NCBI RefSeq assembly: GCF_011742555.1
Contig: NZ_JAAQQR010000004.1
Coordinates: 1 to 64,000 of the forward strand
DNA length: 64,000 nt
Direction of reading: 5' to 3'
From: Luteibacter jiangsuensis
Lineage (GTDB): Bacteria; Pseudomonadota; Gammaproteobacteria; Xanthomonadales; Rhodanobacteraceae
Position 1 is the stretch's first letter; each line of letters starts with the position of its first letter. Shown piece after piece: positions 25,092 to 34,005 of the stretch. Below the pieces are notes generated by a model. The model had not been told where the DNA came from and did not search any database. It saw only the letters and a list, made by a program, of their open reading frames with translations. Made by a program: the position numbers and the translations under genes.

Positions 25092-26335
25092 TGAATGAAA
25101 AACTCCCTGGGATCTATGCCATGACTGCCTGCCGGCAGGGTGCGCAGGATTTCTCGGCGGACGACGTCCACCTGGTTCATCAGGTCCACGATGAGGAAAT
25201 CGTCGCGCTGCCCCTTGTCCGCATGCGTCAGTATGGCTACCCGCGGCTGCAGGCGGCGCGCCTGATTCTGCACCATCACGACGGCGACTTCACCCGTGTT
25301 GAGTTCGACGATGGAGCCGGTGGGGTAGACCCCGAGGCAGGCCTGGAACTGTTCGACGAGCTCACCCTGGAAGGCGGCTTCCCGGCCCGCGTACAACTGG
25401 CGCAGGGCCACGTGCTGGGACACCGCCGGCCGATACGGGCGCGACGACGACATGGCGTGGTAGGTGTCGATGATGGCGGCCATGCGCCCGGGCAGCGGGA
25501 TCTCCGTGCCCGCCAACCCCGCGGGATAGCCACTGCCGTCGAAGCGCTCGTGGTGGGTGAGCACCATGTCGCGCACCTCGGCGTCGGTCACTCCCGAGTG
25601 GTCGAGGATCGCGATGCCCTCCCCCACATGCTGGCGCGCCAGCGTCCACTCGTCATCGTTGAGGGGGCCTTGGCGCGAGAGCAGTTCCTCCGGGATTCGC
25701 ACCTTGCCCACGTCCATCAGCAGGCCGCCCGCGGCAAGGCTCACGATGGCGTCGCTGGCGAAGCCCATGTGCCGGCCGAACGCGGCCGCCAGGGTGCTGC
25801 AGCCCACGGCGTGCTGATAGGTGTAAGTATCGCGTCGGCGCAGGCTCTCGATCCACACGAAGGCATCGCTGCTGCGCAATACGCTCGCGACGAGGGGGCG
25901 CACTGCCTCTTCCACCGCGACCGGCTCGATGCTGCGGCCATGCTGGACATCGTCTACCAGGCGCTCCGCGAAACGCGTCACCTTGTCGAATGCCGCCTGG
26001 GCATGGGGCACCTCGTCTTCGAAACGAACGGTGTCCCGATAGACGTGCCGGGATACCAGGCGCGGGTTCACGACCGGCCGTGGCGGTGCCGGACGTGCCG
26101 GGGCCGCCACGTGCGCCGGACGCAGGGCCGGCCGCTCGCGGGCCGCCTGCCGATGCAGGTCCACGAACACGTACTTGCAGAATCGCGCCAGCTTGTCGAT
26201 GTCTTCCTGGCACGTGATCGGCACGCCCTGCAGGGGAAACGTGGTGTCCGACCACTCGCAATCGAGACGGCTCACGTACATGCCCACCTCCAGGTCGGCA
26301 ACGAAGACGCGTCTCTCTACCAGGTCGTAAGCCAC
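25088..26335 (-). CDS. DUF3391 and HD-GYP domain protein with altered HD motif
   Basis: The protein has 415 residues from the GTG at 26335, preceded by GGAGAGGAG; an ATG at 26362 is possible but has no ribosome-binding site. The N-terminal DUF3391 domain (VFVADLEVGMYV) is joined to an HD-GYP domain. The GYP motif is intact (HHERFDGSGYP, IPLPGRM, SSRPYR). The metal-binding HD pair reads MDVGK: His is replaced by Met at about residue 207. Family knowledge says HD-GYP enzymes cleave c-di-GMP using this His-Asp pair, so activity may be lost or altered and the protein may act as a sensor. Operon with the EAL gene. Confidence 0.9.
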   Translation of the reverse strand: MAYDLVERRVFVADLEVGMYVSRLDCEWSDTTFPLQGVPITCQEDIDKLARFCKYVFVDLHRQAARERPALRPAHVAAPARPAPPRPVVNPRLVSRHVYRDTVRFEDEVPHAQAAFDKVTRFAERLVDDVQHGRSIEPVAVEEAVRPLVASVLRSSDAFVWIESLRRRDTYTYQHAVGCSTLAAAFGRHMGFASDAIVSLAAGGLLMDVGKVRIPEELLSRQGPLNDDEWTLARQHVGEGIAILDHSGVTDAEVRDMVLTHHERFDGSGYPAGLAGTEIPLPGRMAAIIDTYHAMSSSRPYRPAVSQHVALRQLYAGREAAFQGELVEQFQACLGVYPTGSIVELNTGEVAVVMVQNQARRLQPRVAILTHADKGQRDDFLIVDLMNQVDVVRREILRTLPAGSHGIDPREFFIQ

Positions 26336-26497
26336 TTGCTCCTCTCCACCACACCGGCCCATCCGATGGGATATCGGCGTCGTTTACCGAATCTTTAGGG
26401 CTCGGGGCGCCGAATGTGAAAGCCGGCACCGTCCGGACTGTCAGGAAATCGCGGGGCGGCCGGTCTGATCGGACAGGCCCACCCCCAGGAGCTCCCC

Positions 26498-27172
26498 ATG
26501 CGCCTTCGCCTGCTTCCCTCCCTGTTTCTCGCCCTCACCGCCTGTTCCGCCGCGTCCGCCGGCGAGGAAGGAGTGAAATTGCCCGCCCCGGTCGTCGACA
26601 CCAGGCCGGCCGCCACCGGCGATGCCACGGCCGTATTCGCGGGTGGCTGCTTCTGGGGCGTGCAGGGTGTGTTCCAGCACGTGCGGGGCGTCAAGAGCGT
26701 GCGCTCGGGCTACTCGGGCGGTGACGCCGCGCACGCGAACTATGACGACGTAAGCGACGGGGACACCGGCCACGCCGAATCCGTGCGGGTCGTGTACGAC
26801 CCCGCCCAGGTGAGTTATGGCCAACTATTGCAGGTGTTCTTCTCGGTAGCGCAGGACCCTACCCTGCTCAACCGTCAAGGTCCGGACGTGGGCACGCAGT
26901 ACCGGTCGGCCATCTTCTATGCCACCCCTGAGCAGAAGAAGGTTGCCGAGGCCTACGTGGCCCAGCTGAAGGCCGCCCATGCCTTCGCCGCGCCGATCGT
27001 CACGGAGGTCACGCCGCTGAAGGCCTTCTACCCCGCGGAGACTTACCACCAGGACTACATGCGCCTGAATCCGGACTCGATGTACATCGCCGTGAACGAT
27101 CGGCCGAAGGTCCTGGCGCTGCAGCGCCTGTACCCCGAGCGCTACACCCCCGAATGGGCCAACGGCCGCTGA
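26498..27172 (+). CDS. msrA: Exported peptide methionine sulfoxide reductase A
   Basis: The protein has 224 residues. The catalytic GGCFWG motif, with Cys51, identifies MsrA, which reduces methionine-S-sulfoxide. The enzyme is normally cytoplasmic, but this one starts with a signal sequence ending in LTAC, a lipobox-like site with Cys16, so it is predicted to act in the cell envelope. HAESVRVVYDP and YHQDYMRLNP are typical MsrA segments. CAGGAG precedes the ATG. No MsrB domain is fused to it. It probably repairs oxidised envelope proteins. Confidence 0.94.
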   Translation: MRLRLLPSLFLALTACSAASAGEEGVKLPAPVVDTRPAATGDATAVFAGGCFWGVQGVFQHVRGVKSVRSGYSGGDAAHANYDDVSDGDTGHAESVRVVYDPAQVSYGQLLQVFFSVAQDPTLLNRQGPDVGTQYRSAIFYATPEQKKVAEAYVAQLKAAHAFAAPIVTEVTPLKAFYPAETYHQDYMRLNPDSMYIAVNDRPKVLALQRLYPERYTPEWANGR

Positions 27173-27184
27173 TCGATCCGCAGG

Positions 27185-28855
27185 TCACAGCATCGGCAGG
27201 TCCAGGCCCTGTTCCTTCGCGCAGGCGATGGCTTCGGGGTAGCCCGCGTCCGCATGGCGCATCACGCCCGTGCCGGGGTCGTTCCAGAGCACGCGCGCGA
27301 TGCGCTTGTCGGCGGCCTCGCTGCCGTCGCACACGATCACCACGCCGCTGTGCTGGCTGTAGCCCATGCCGACGCCGCCACCGTGGTGCAGGCTGACCCA
27401 GGTGGCGCCGCCGGCCACGTTGAGCATGGCGTTCAGCAGCGGCCAGTCGCTCACCGCGTCGCTGCCGTCGCGCATGGCTTCCGTCTCGCGATTGGGGCTG
27501 GCCACGGAGCCGGAATCCAGGTGGTCGCGGCCGATCACCACGGGCGCCTTCAGTTCGCCGTTGCGAACCATCTCGTTGAAGGCCAGGCCGAGACGATGGC
27601 GCTGGCCCAGGCCCACCCAGCAGATGCGGGCCGGGAGGCCCTGGAAGCTGATGCGCTCCCGGGCCATGTCCAGCCAGCGATGCAGGTGCGGGTCGTCCGG
27701 AATCAGCTCCTTCACCTTGGCGTCGGTCTTGTAGATGTCTTCCGGATCGCCGGACAGCGCCACCCAGCGGAACGGGCCGATGCCCCGGCAGAACAGGGGC
27801 CGCACGAAGGCCGGGACGAAGCCCGGGAACGCGAAGGCCTCTGCAAGCCCCTCGTCCTTGGCCATCTGGCGAATGTTGTTGCCGTAATCGAAGGTGGGAA
27901 CACCCATGGCGTGGAAGGCGAGCATCGCCTCTACGTGGCGCCGCATGGACGCCTTGGCCGCGCGCGCGGTACCCGCCGGGTCCGCCTTACGGCGCTCGAA
28001 CCATTCCTCCACGCTCCATCCGGACGGCAGATAACCGTTCACGGGATCGTGCGCGCTGGTCTGGTCGGTCACCGCGTCGGGGCGGACGCCACGGCGGACG
28101 AGCTCGGGGAGGATGTCCGCGGCATTGCCCAGCAGGGCCACGGACACGGCCCGCCCTTCCTTGCCATAGCGTTCGAGCCGGGCCAGCGCGTCGTCGAGAT
28201 CCGTGGCCTGCTCGTCCACGTAGCGTGTCTTCAGGCGGAAGTCGATGCGGCTTTGCTGGCACTCGATGGTGAGCGACGAAGCACCCGCCAGGCTGGCCGC
28301 GAGCGGCTGCGCGCCGCCCATGCCGCCCAGGCCCGCCGTGAGGATCCAGCGGCCGGCGAGGTTGCCGCCGTAATGTTGCCGCCCCATTTCCACGAAGGTT
28401 TCGTACGTACCCTGCACGATGCCTTGCGAACCGATGTAGATCCACGAGCCGGCCGTCATCTGGCCGTACATCATCAGGCCCTTGCGATCGAGCTCGTTGA
28501 AGTGCTCCCAGTTCGCCCATGCCGGCACGAGGTTCGAATTGGCGATGAGCACGCGCGGTGCGTCGGGGTGCGACGGGAAGACACCCACCGGCTTGCCCGA
28601 CTGTACGAGCAGCGTCTGGTCGTCGCGCAGCTCGCGCAGGGTACGAAGGATGGCGTCGAAGCATTCCCAGTTGCGCGCCGCGCGACCGATCCCGCCGTAC
28701 ACCACCAGTTCCGCCGGATTCTCGGCAACGTCGGGGTCGAGGTTGTTCTGCAGCATGCGGAACGGCGCTTCCGTAAGCCAGCTGCGACACGTGAGTTCGC
28801 TGCCGCGCGGCGCGCGAACGATGCGGGTGGTGTCGATGCGCGTGACTGCGGTCAT
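27185..28855 (-). CDS. hutU: Urocanate hydratase
   Basis: The 556-residue protein has the full urocanase length. It contains the NAD-binding [13 protein letters not shown] stretch, the conserved [12 protein letters not shown]-like start region and the [15 protein letters not shown] segment with the conserved late Cys (VIVCDG). It converts urocanate to imidazolonepropionate in histidine degradation. GGAG lies upstream of the ATG. Other hut genes are not visible within the window, so this gene stands alone here. Confidence 0.97.
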   Translation of the reverse strand: MTAVTRIDTTRIVRAPRGSELTCRSWLTEAPFRMLQNNLDPDVAENPAELVVYGGIGRAARNWECFDAILRTLRELRDDQTLLVQSGKPVGVFPSHPDAPRVLIANSNLVPAWANWEHFNELDRKGLMMYGQMTAGSWIYIGSQGIVQGTYETFVEMGRQHYGGNLAGRWILTAGLGGMGGAQPLAASLAGASSLTIECQQSRIDFRLKTRYVDEQATDLDDALARLERYGKEGRAVSVALLGNAADILPELVRRGVRPDAVTDQTSAHDPVNGYLPSGWSVEEWFERRKADPAGTARAAKASMRRHVEAMLAFHAMGVPTFDYGNNIRQMAKDEGLAEAFAFPGFVPAFVRPLFCRGIGPFRWVALSGDPEDIYKTDAKVKELIPDDPHLHRWLDMARERISFQGLPARICWVGLGQRHRLGLAFNEMVRNGELKAPVVIGRDHLDSGSVASPNRETEAMRDGSDAVSDWPLLNAMLNVAGGATWVSLHHGGGVGMGYSQHSGVVIVCDGSEAADKRIARVLWNDPGTGVMRHADAGYPEAIACAKEQGLDLPML

Positions 28856-28912
28856 CGGGGACTCCGTCGATCCTGGGAATCCCCGATTATGGTCCCGCGC
28901 CCGGGGGCGCCG

Positions 28913-29323
28913 CTAGCGGCCCGCGGTACCGGCGCGCGCCGGGGCGTTGCGGGTGCTGTCGGGCTGCGGCAGGGTCTGGTACTGGCGGGTGGCCGCATCC
29001 TGCCGGGCGCGGTAGAGCTGCTGCTGGCTGCGGTCCGCGGCATCGAGCTGGTTTCGCAGCGCCGGGTCGGTGGTATTGGCGCGTTGCCGGTCGAGTGAGC
29101 CTTGTCGCAGCTGCTCGCGCAGCGCGTTCTGGTTTTGCCGGTCCTGCAGCTGCTGGCGGTCGACCTGCCGCTGCCATTGCTCGTTGGGAGTCGGCGTGGT
29201 GATCACGACCGGCCTCGGACGCGGCGGCGGCGCGGGCTTCGCGGGCTGGCTCTGCGCCAGCGCCAGGACGGGCAGCGAGGCCGCGAGGAGGCCCAGCAGG
29301 ATTTTGCGTGATGAATTGGTCAT
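28913..29323 (-). CDS. Small secreted Gln/Arg-rich protein, unknown function
   Basis: This 136-residue protein has a signal peptide (MTNSSRKILLGLLAASLPVLALAQ). It is followed by a proline-rich stretch and then a long helical region rich in Gln, Arg and Asn (RQNQNALREQLRQG and similar), probably coiled coil. I do not recognise a family. It would be periplasmic and could be a small structural or chaperone-like protein. It is divergent from the phosphodiesterase gene at 29377. Confidence 0.7.
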   Translation of the reverse strand: MTNSSRKILLGLLAASLPVLALAQSQPAKPAPPPRPRPVVITTPTPNEQWQRQVDRQQLQDRQNQNALREQLRQGSLDRQRANTTDPALRNQLDAADRSQQQLYRARQDAATRQYQTLPQPDSTRNAPARAGTAGR

Positions 29324-29376
29324 GGGACTCGTCCATCATGGAAGGATTGTCTGTGCACGAGCCTACGTCTTTACCC

Positions 29377-30645
29377 ATGAACACCATGTTGTCGCGCTGG
29401 AGTGCGCTGCTCACCTTTTTGCTGCTGTTCCTGTGCGGCTGCGCCGCCCAGCCGACGGCGGCGCCTGCCCGCCACCCCGTGCTGCTCGTGTCGATCGATG
29501 CGTTCCGGGCCGACTACATCGAACGCGGTCTCACTCCGAACCTCGTCGCCCTGGCCAGCGATGGCGTCAGCGCGCCGTACATCCTGCCGTCGTTCCCGTC
29601 ACTGACGTTCCCCAATCACTACACGCTGGTGACCGGTCGGGTACCCGACCGCCACGGCATCGTCAACAACACGATGCAGGACACGAAGCTGGGCAGTTTC
29701 AGCCTTGCGAACCGCGATGCCACCAGCGACGGCCGCTGGTGGGCGGAAGCCGAACCGGTCTGGGTCACGGCGCAGAAGCACGGCCTGCGCACCGCGACCA
29801 TGTTCTGGCCGGGCACGGAAGCGAAAATCCACGGGATGAGGCCGGATCACTGGATCCCCTTCGACGATTCGCTGACGGCCCGCCAGCGCGTAAACAAGCT
29901 GCTGTCGTGGATCGACGAACCCGGCCCGAAACCTGTATTCGATACCCTCTATTTCGACGATGTCGACCACGCCGGCCACGAGTTCGGACCGGACTCCACG
30001 CAACTGAACGACGCCCTGCGCACGGTGGACGACGCGCTGGGCTACCTAGTGGCGCAACTGCGCCGCCGGGGGCTTTACGACGCCATCAACCTGGTGATCG
30101 TGTCGGACCATGGCATGGCCGATGTGCCCCGCGGCAACATTGTGTTCGCCGACGAGGAAACCGATCTGGCGTCGCTGGACGCCGTGTCCTACGGCGTCAT
30201 GGCCACGTTCAACGCAAAGCCGGGCGTAGACGCGTCGCGCGCGGTGGCACGCCTGCTCGCCCCCCACGCGCACATGCGCTGCTATCGCAAGGAAGACTTG
30301 CCGGCGCGGCTCGATTACGGCAAGAACCCCCGCGTGCCGGCCTATCTCTGCCTGGCCGAGACGGGCTGGTCGATCACCAGCCATGAGGTGCTGGCGAAAC
30401 GGAAGGAACCGATGTCGCGCGGCGAGCACGGGTACGACAACCTCGATCCCACCATGCGCGCCCTGTTCGTCGCCCGTGGCCCCGACATGGCGAGCGGCGC
30501 GCGCATCGCGCCGTTCCCGAACGTGGACATCTACCCGCTTCTGATGCACCTGCTGGGACTGCAGCCGCTGCCCAACGACGGCAGGCTCGACGACGTGAAG
30601 GGCGCATTGCGAGCCCCGGCAACCGGCACGGGCCGATTCCCGTAG
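29377..30645 (+). CDS. NPP-type alkaline-phosphatase-superfamily lipoprotein
   Basis: The protein has 422 residues from the ATG at 29377 (a further upstream start is possible). The N-terminal signal ends in a lipobox-like LFLCGC. Metal ligands of the superfamily appear in order: the first Asp in SIDAFRADYI, the Thr nucleophile in SLTFPNHYTL, then DHAGHEFGPDS, and the late DHGMADVP. This is the nucleotide pyrophosphatase/phosphodiesterase (ENPP) pattern. It probably hydrolyses nucleotides or phosphodiesters in the envelope. The DUF2007 gene begins 10 bp downstream. Confidence 0.9.
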   Translation: MNTMLSRWSALLTFLLLFLCGCAAQPTAAPARHPVLLVSIDAFRADYIERGLTPNLVALASDGVSAPYILPSFPSLTFPNHYTLVTGRVPDRHGIVNNTMQDTKLGSFSLANRDATSDGRWWAEAEPVWVTAQKHGLRTATMFWPGTEAKIHGMRPDHWIPFDDSLTARQRVNKLLSWIDEPGPKPVFDTLYFDDVDHAGHEFGPDSTQLNDALRTVDDALGYLVAQLRRRGLYDAINLVIVSDHGMADVPRGNIVFADEETDLASLDAVSYGVMATFNAKPGVDASRAVARLLAPHAHMRCYRKEDLPARLDYGKNPRVPAYLCLAETGWSITSHEVLAKRKEPMSRGEHGYDNLDPTMRALFVARGPDMASGARIAPFPNVDIYPLLMHLLGLQPLPNDGRLDDVKGALRAPATGTGRFP

Positions 30646-30655
30646 AATCGGGGGC

Positions 30656-31048
30656 ATGCGCCAGATCTACACTTCGCCACGCCAGGACAACATCGACCGT
30701 GTCGTCGCCCTGCTCACCGAGCAGGGCATCGAAACCACGGTGACCAACCGCTCGAGCTGGAACCGGCCCACCTATCAGCGATTCAGCTATTCGCAGCGGA
30801 ACAACGACCGCGATGCCTGGCCTCAGGTCTGGGTGAAAAGCGCCGACGACTTCCCGAAGGCGCGCGGCCTGCTGAAAGACATCGGCATCGAGCCCGTCGT
30901 GCGCTTCCAGGAGGAATTGCGCATGCACCGGCAACCGGACTACCGGCCCGCGGCGCAGCGCACCGCGTCGCGCGTTCGCCTCATGGTGCTCGCGATCGTC
31001 GCCGGCGTCATGCTGGTGGTCGTGCTCAAGGCCACCCAGGTGCTCTGA
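30656..31048 (+). CDS. DUF2007-type 'pathogenicity-like' protein with C-terminal TM helix
   Basis: The protein has 130 residues. The N-terminal 75 residues resemble the DUF2007 signal-transducing fold (RQIYTSPRQDNIDRVVALL, then EQGIETTVTNRSSW). The C-terminus has one hydrophobic helix (VRLMVLAIVAGVMLVVVL), so the domain faces the cytoplasm on the membrane. GGGGG lies just before the ATG. Related Xanthomonas proteins are called pathogenicity-like, with no defined function. The heme oxygenase GTG directly follows its stop codon. Confidence 0.8.
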   Translation: MRQIYTSPRQDNIDRVVALLTEQGIETTVTNRSSWNRPTYQRFSYSQRNNDRDAWPQVWVKSADDFPKARGLLKDIGIEPVVRFQEELRMHRQPDYRPAAQRTASRVRLMVLAIVAGVMLVVVLKATQVL

Positions 31049-31711
31049 GTGGAGGGCGCTCGCGCAGTTCGCCCTCCCGCCCACGTCGCTCTTCGCGAGT
31101 CCACGCGTGCCGCGCACGACGCGGCCGAGGCATCGCCGCTCATGCAACGGCTGCTCGCCGGCGCATTGGATGAAACGGCATACCGGGCATTGCTGGCGGC
31201 CCAGTGGCATCTGCTGAGCGAATGGGAAGCCGAGCGGTCGGCGTGGCTGGCAGGCATCGGTGTCGCGCAGGGCTGGCACTACGCCTCCCGCGTCGAGGCG
31301 CTGGCCCGGGACCTGGAGGATCTGTCCCACCCGGCTTGCGACAACACCCTCGTAGGAGCGCGCCCTGCGCGTGACATCTTTTCGCGGAAAGCGGCAGGTC
31401 CTGTGGCTCACGGCCCCAACAGCTGTCGCGCGCAGGGCGCGCTCCTACAGGGCTGGGGTGAGCTTTACGTCATCGAAGGCTCGGCGCTCGGCGGCCGCGT
31501 CATCGTGAAACGGCTCCGCGAACGGTTCCCTGCCCTGGCCCACCGTTTTTACGCCATCGGCGAAAACACCAAAGCGCCCTGGCACCGCTTCCAGGGGTTG
31601 CTCGACCGCATGCTGGCCGAGCCGGCCGCGCTGCGCAGCGCCGTGGAAGGCGCACTGCGCATGTTTGCGCGCTACCAACAGACGTTAAAGGATCACGCCT
31701 CGCATGTCTGA
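31049..31711 (+). CDS. bphO: Biliverdin-producing heme oxygenase with in-frame repeat insertion
   Basis: The protein has 220 residues from a GTG directly after the previous stop. The heme-binding His23 sits in STRAAHDAAE, and the distal GELYVIEGSALGG motif marks the BphO family. It opens heme to biliverdin, the chromophore of the phytochrome encoded next, with which it overlaps by 8 bp. Residues about 102-134 (VGARPARDIFSRK...) are encoded by a palindromic repeat at 31352-31448. They fall in the loop before the distal helix, so the protein is longer than usual by about 33 residues. Whether it folds normally is not known. Confidence 0.88.
   Translation: MEGARAVRPPAHVALRESTRAAHDAAEASPLMQRLLAGALDETAYRALLAAQWHLLSEWEAERSAWLAGIGVAQGWHYASRVEALARDLEDLSHPACDNTLVGARPARDIFSRKAAGPVAHGPNSCRAQGALLQGWGELYVIEGSALGGRVIVKRLRERFPALAHRFYAIGENTKAPWHRFQGLLDRMLAEPAALRSAVEGALRMFARYQQTLKDHASHV
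31352..31448. repeat. GTAGGAG-class inverted repeat element, copy A (inside bphO)
   Basis: The 97-bp element opens GTAGGAGCGCGCCCTGCGCG and closes with its near inverse, ending GCGCTCCTAC. It is related to the copies at 36701, 39345, 40886 and 52126. Its core shares GGCTCACGGCCCCAA-like sequence with the copy at 40886, and both are 97 bp, forming one subtype. This copy lies inside the heme oxygenase gene and keeps the reading frame open. Confidence 0.9.
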
Positions 31712-33215
31712 GCTTCCCGACCTCACCCTCTGCGATCGCGAGCCGATCCACATTCCCGGCTCGATCCAGCCGCATGGCGTCCTGCTCGTGGTCGACGCCG
31801 CCACGAAAACCGTCCTGCAGGTCAGCGAGAATATCGGCGACGTGACCGGGGTCGACGTGGAAACCGCGCTCGACGCGCCCCTGCACGAAATCGTCGAACT
31901 GCCCTCCGGCCTGTTCGACGGCACGCGGCCGGCGCATGACGCATGGGCTCCCGTGGCGCTCCCGCATGGGAGCGCCGGTGGCCCGTGGTACGCGGCCGTG
32001 CACGCCTACGACACTCGCTGGCTGATCGAGATCGAAAGGCGCGACGTCCATTTCGACGACGATCCCCGGCAGGTGGCGCGCGAGCTCGCACGGCTGATGG
32101 AAACAGACCTCCAGGTCGAGCGGGCCGGCGCGCGCGTGGCGCGAACCATCCGCAGCCTGCTGGGCTACGACCGGGTCATGGTCTATCGCTTCGACCGCGA
32201 CTGGCACGGTGAGATCATCGCCGAAGCGCGGCGCGACGACCTGGAGGCCTACCTAGGGCTGCACTACCCCTCCACGGACATCCCCGCGCAGGCCCGCGCG
32301 CTCTACCTGCGCAACCGCGTGCGTCAGATCAGCGACTGCAAATACGTGCCGGCGCGCATCCTGCCCGCTTACGACCCCGTCACCGCCGAAGCCACCGATC
32401 TCAGCGACGTGTCGCTCCGCAGCGTGTCGCCCGTGCACCTGGAATACCTGGGCAACATGGGCGTCACGGGAACCCTGGTGGCATCGATCATCGTGGGCGG
32501 CACGTTGTGGGGCCTCATTTCCTGCCACCACTACAGTCCGTTCTTCGCCGATCACCGCATGCGCGAGGCCGCCGATGGCATCGCTACCGCGTTCGCGGCG
32601 CGCGTGGCCGCCATCGAGGAACTCGGCGAGATCGAACTGGAAAGCGCCCTGCTGACGGTGCGCGAGAAGCTGATCACGGCCTTCGACGAGAGCGACCGGA
32701 TCGACCCCGCACTCCTTGGCCGCGTCGCGCCGGAACTGCTCGACATGGTGGATGCGGACGGCATCGCGATCGCCGCCGACGGACGCATGGTCCGGCACGG
32801 CGAACTACCCGGCGACACGGTACTGTCCCGTATTCTCGACAGGGCGAAAGACGCGCCGGCCACGTTCGCGGACATGGTGCACACGGACGACATCGGCGCA
32901 TGGTGCGCGGATCTGGCGGATCCCGCCGTGACCCAGATGGCCGCGGGCCTCGTGTACCTCCCGCTGCCCATCGGGCAGGACGCCGCGATCCTGTGGACCC
33001 GCACCGAGCAAGTGCGCCAGGTGCGCTGGGGCGGCAATCCTTCTCTCGCCAAGCTCGAGACGATCCCCGGGGCCCGGCTGTCGCCCCGGCAGAGTTTCGA
33101 AACCTGGCAGGAAACCGTTCGCGGACGCTCGCGTCCGTGGTCGCGCCAGCACCTCGAGTCGGCGCTCGCGTTGCGCTCGATGATCCGCGGACCGACGGAC
33201 GCCTCCGCCGACTGA
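31704..33215 (+). CDS. bphP: Bacteriophytochrome photosensory core (PAS-GAF-PHY), no output domain
   Basis: The protein has 503 residues. The biliverdin-attaching Cys10 is present in LTLCDREPIHIPGSIQPHG. The GAF domain shows YRFDRDWHGEIIAEA, the PSTDIPAQAR motif and SPVHLEYLGNMGV. The PHY domain ends with LSPRQSFETWQE, the PRxSF tongue motif. Thus PAS, GAF and PHY are complete. The protein stops about 20 residues later, with no histidine kinase, GGDEF or PAS output. It should sense red/far-red light. A signalling partner must be provided by another protein or be lost. The upstream heme oxygenase supplies the chromophore. Confidence 0.93.
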   Translation: MSELPDLTLCDREPIHIPGSIQPHGVLLVVDAATKTVLQVSENIGDVTGVDVETALDAPLHEIVELPSGLFDGTRPAHDAWAPVALPHGSAGGPWYAAVHAYDTRWLIEIERRDVHFDDDPRQVARELARLMETDLQVERAGARVARTIRSLLGYDRVMVYRFDRDWHGEIIAEARRDDLEAYLGLHYPSTDIPAQARALYLRNRVRQISDCKYVPARILPAYDPVTAEATDLSDVSLRSVSPVHLEYLGNMGVTGTLVASIIVGGTLWGLISCHHYSPFFADHRMREAADGIATAFAARVAAIEELGEIELESALLTVREKLITAFDESDRIDPALLGRVAPELLDMVDADGIAIAADGRMVRHGELPGDTVLSRILDRAKDAPATFADMVHTDDIGAWCADLADPAVTQMAAGLVYLPLPIGQDAAILWTRTEQVRQVRWGGNPSLAKLETIPGARLSPRQSFETWQETVRGRSRPWSRQHLESALALRSMIRGPTDASAD

Positions 33216-33303
33216 CCGCCCGCGATGCACCCATGCGTCGCTTCCGGAACAGCCTCCACGCCGCGGTGACGCGGCGTCGGCCGGGGCGCTATAAGATCGG
33301 GCC

Positions 33304-34005
33304 ATGACCGATCGTGTCCGCCTGTTCCAGACCTTGCCGCACACATGCGGCTACTTTGCCGAGCGGACGGCACAGAACCTCGTGGTCGATCCGGCCGCGC
33401 CGAACCTCGACCGGTTGTACGCCCCTGCGCTGGCAAAAGGATTCCGCCGCGCCGGCGGTCATCTTTACCTGCCGCAATGCAACGCGTGCCAGGCCTGTGT
33501 GCCGTGTCGCATCGACGTGGCCGCCTTCTCTCCCGATCGCTCGCAGCGCCGCTGCCTGAAACGCAACGCCGACATCGAGGTGAGCGAGCAGATGCCCGGC
33601 TTCACGCGCGAGCGCCATGCGCTCTACCGACGCTACCTGCATGCCCGGCACAGCGGCGGCGGCATGGATGCGGCGGACGCCGAGGATTTCCAGCGCTTTC
33701 TCGCGGCCCCCTGGAGCCCGACGCTATTCCTCGAATTCCGGACCGGAAACCGGCTGCTGGGCGTTGCCGTCACCGACGTCACCCTCGCGGGGCTTTCGGC
33801 CGTCTATACGTTCTTCGACCCGGAGGAGGACGCGCGCAGCCTCGGCACCTTCGGCATCATCCAGCAAGTGGAACTGGCGCGGCGCCGCGGCATCCCCTAT
33901 GTGTATCTGGGTTTCTGGATCGCGGGGCATCCCAAGATGGATTACAAGCGGCGTTTCAAGCCGCTCGAGATCCGCAGGCACGGCCGTTGGATTCCGATGC
34001 CCTAG
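33304..34005 (+). CDS. bpt: Aspartate/glutamate leucyltransferase
   Basis: The protein has 233 residues. The N-terminal LFQTLPHTCGYFAERTAQN contains the conserved Cys-Gly-Tyr motif of arginyl/leucyl-tRNA-protein transferases. QCNACQACVPCRIDV and the C-terminal YVYLGFWIAGHPKMDYK region complete the family signature. The enzyme adds Leu to N-terminal Asp or Glu, feeding the N-degron pathway. Its stop shares CTAG with the convergent periplasmic-binding-like gene. Confidence 0.95.
   Translation: MTDRVRLFQTLPHTCGYFAERTAQNLVVDPAAPNLDRLYAPALAKGFRRAGGHLYLPQCNACQACVPCRIDVAAFSPDRSQRRCLKRNADIEVSEQMPGFTRERHALYRRYLHARHSGGGMDAADAEDFQRFLAAPWSPTLFLEFRTGNRLLGVAVTDVTLAGLSAVYTFFDPEEDARSLGTFGIIQQVELARRRGIPYVYLGFWIAGHPKMDYKRRFKPLEIRRHGRWIPMP

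Noticed and set aside
27254-29098. 614-codon plus-strand open frame opposite hutU
   Set aside because: Antisense shadow with no motif; urocanase on the other strand is certain.
31340-31460. Heme oxygenase called a pseudogene because of the repeat
   Set aside because: The reading frame stays open through the repeat, both catalytic regions are intact, and the gene is still coupled to the phytochrome gene.
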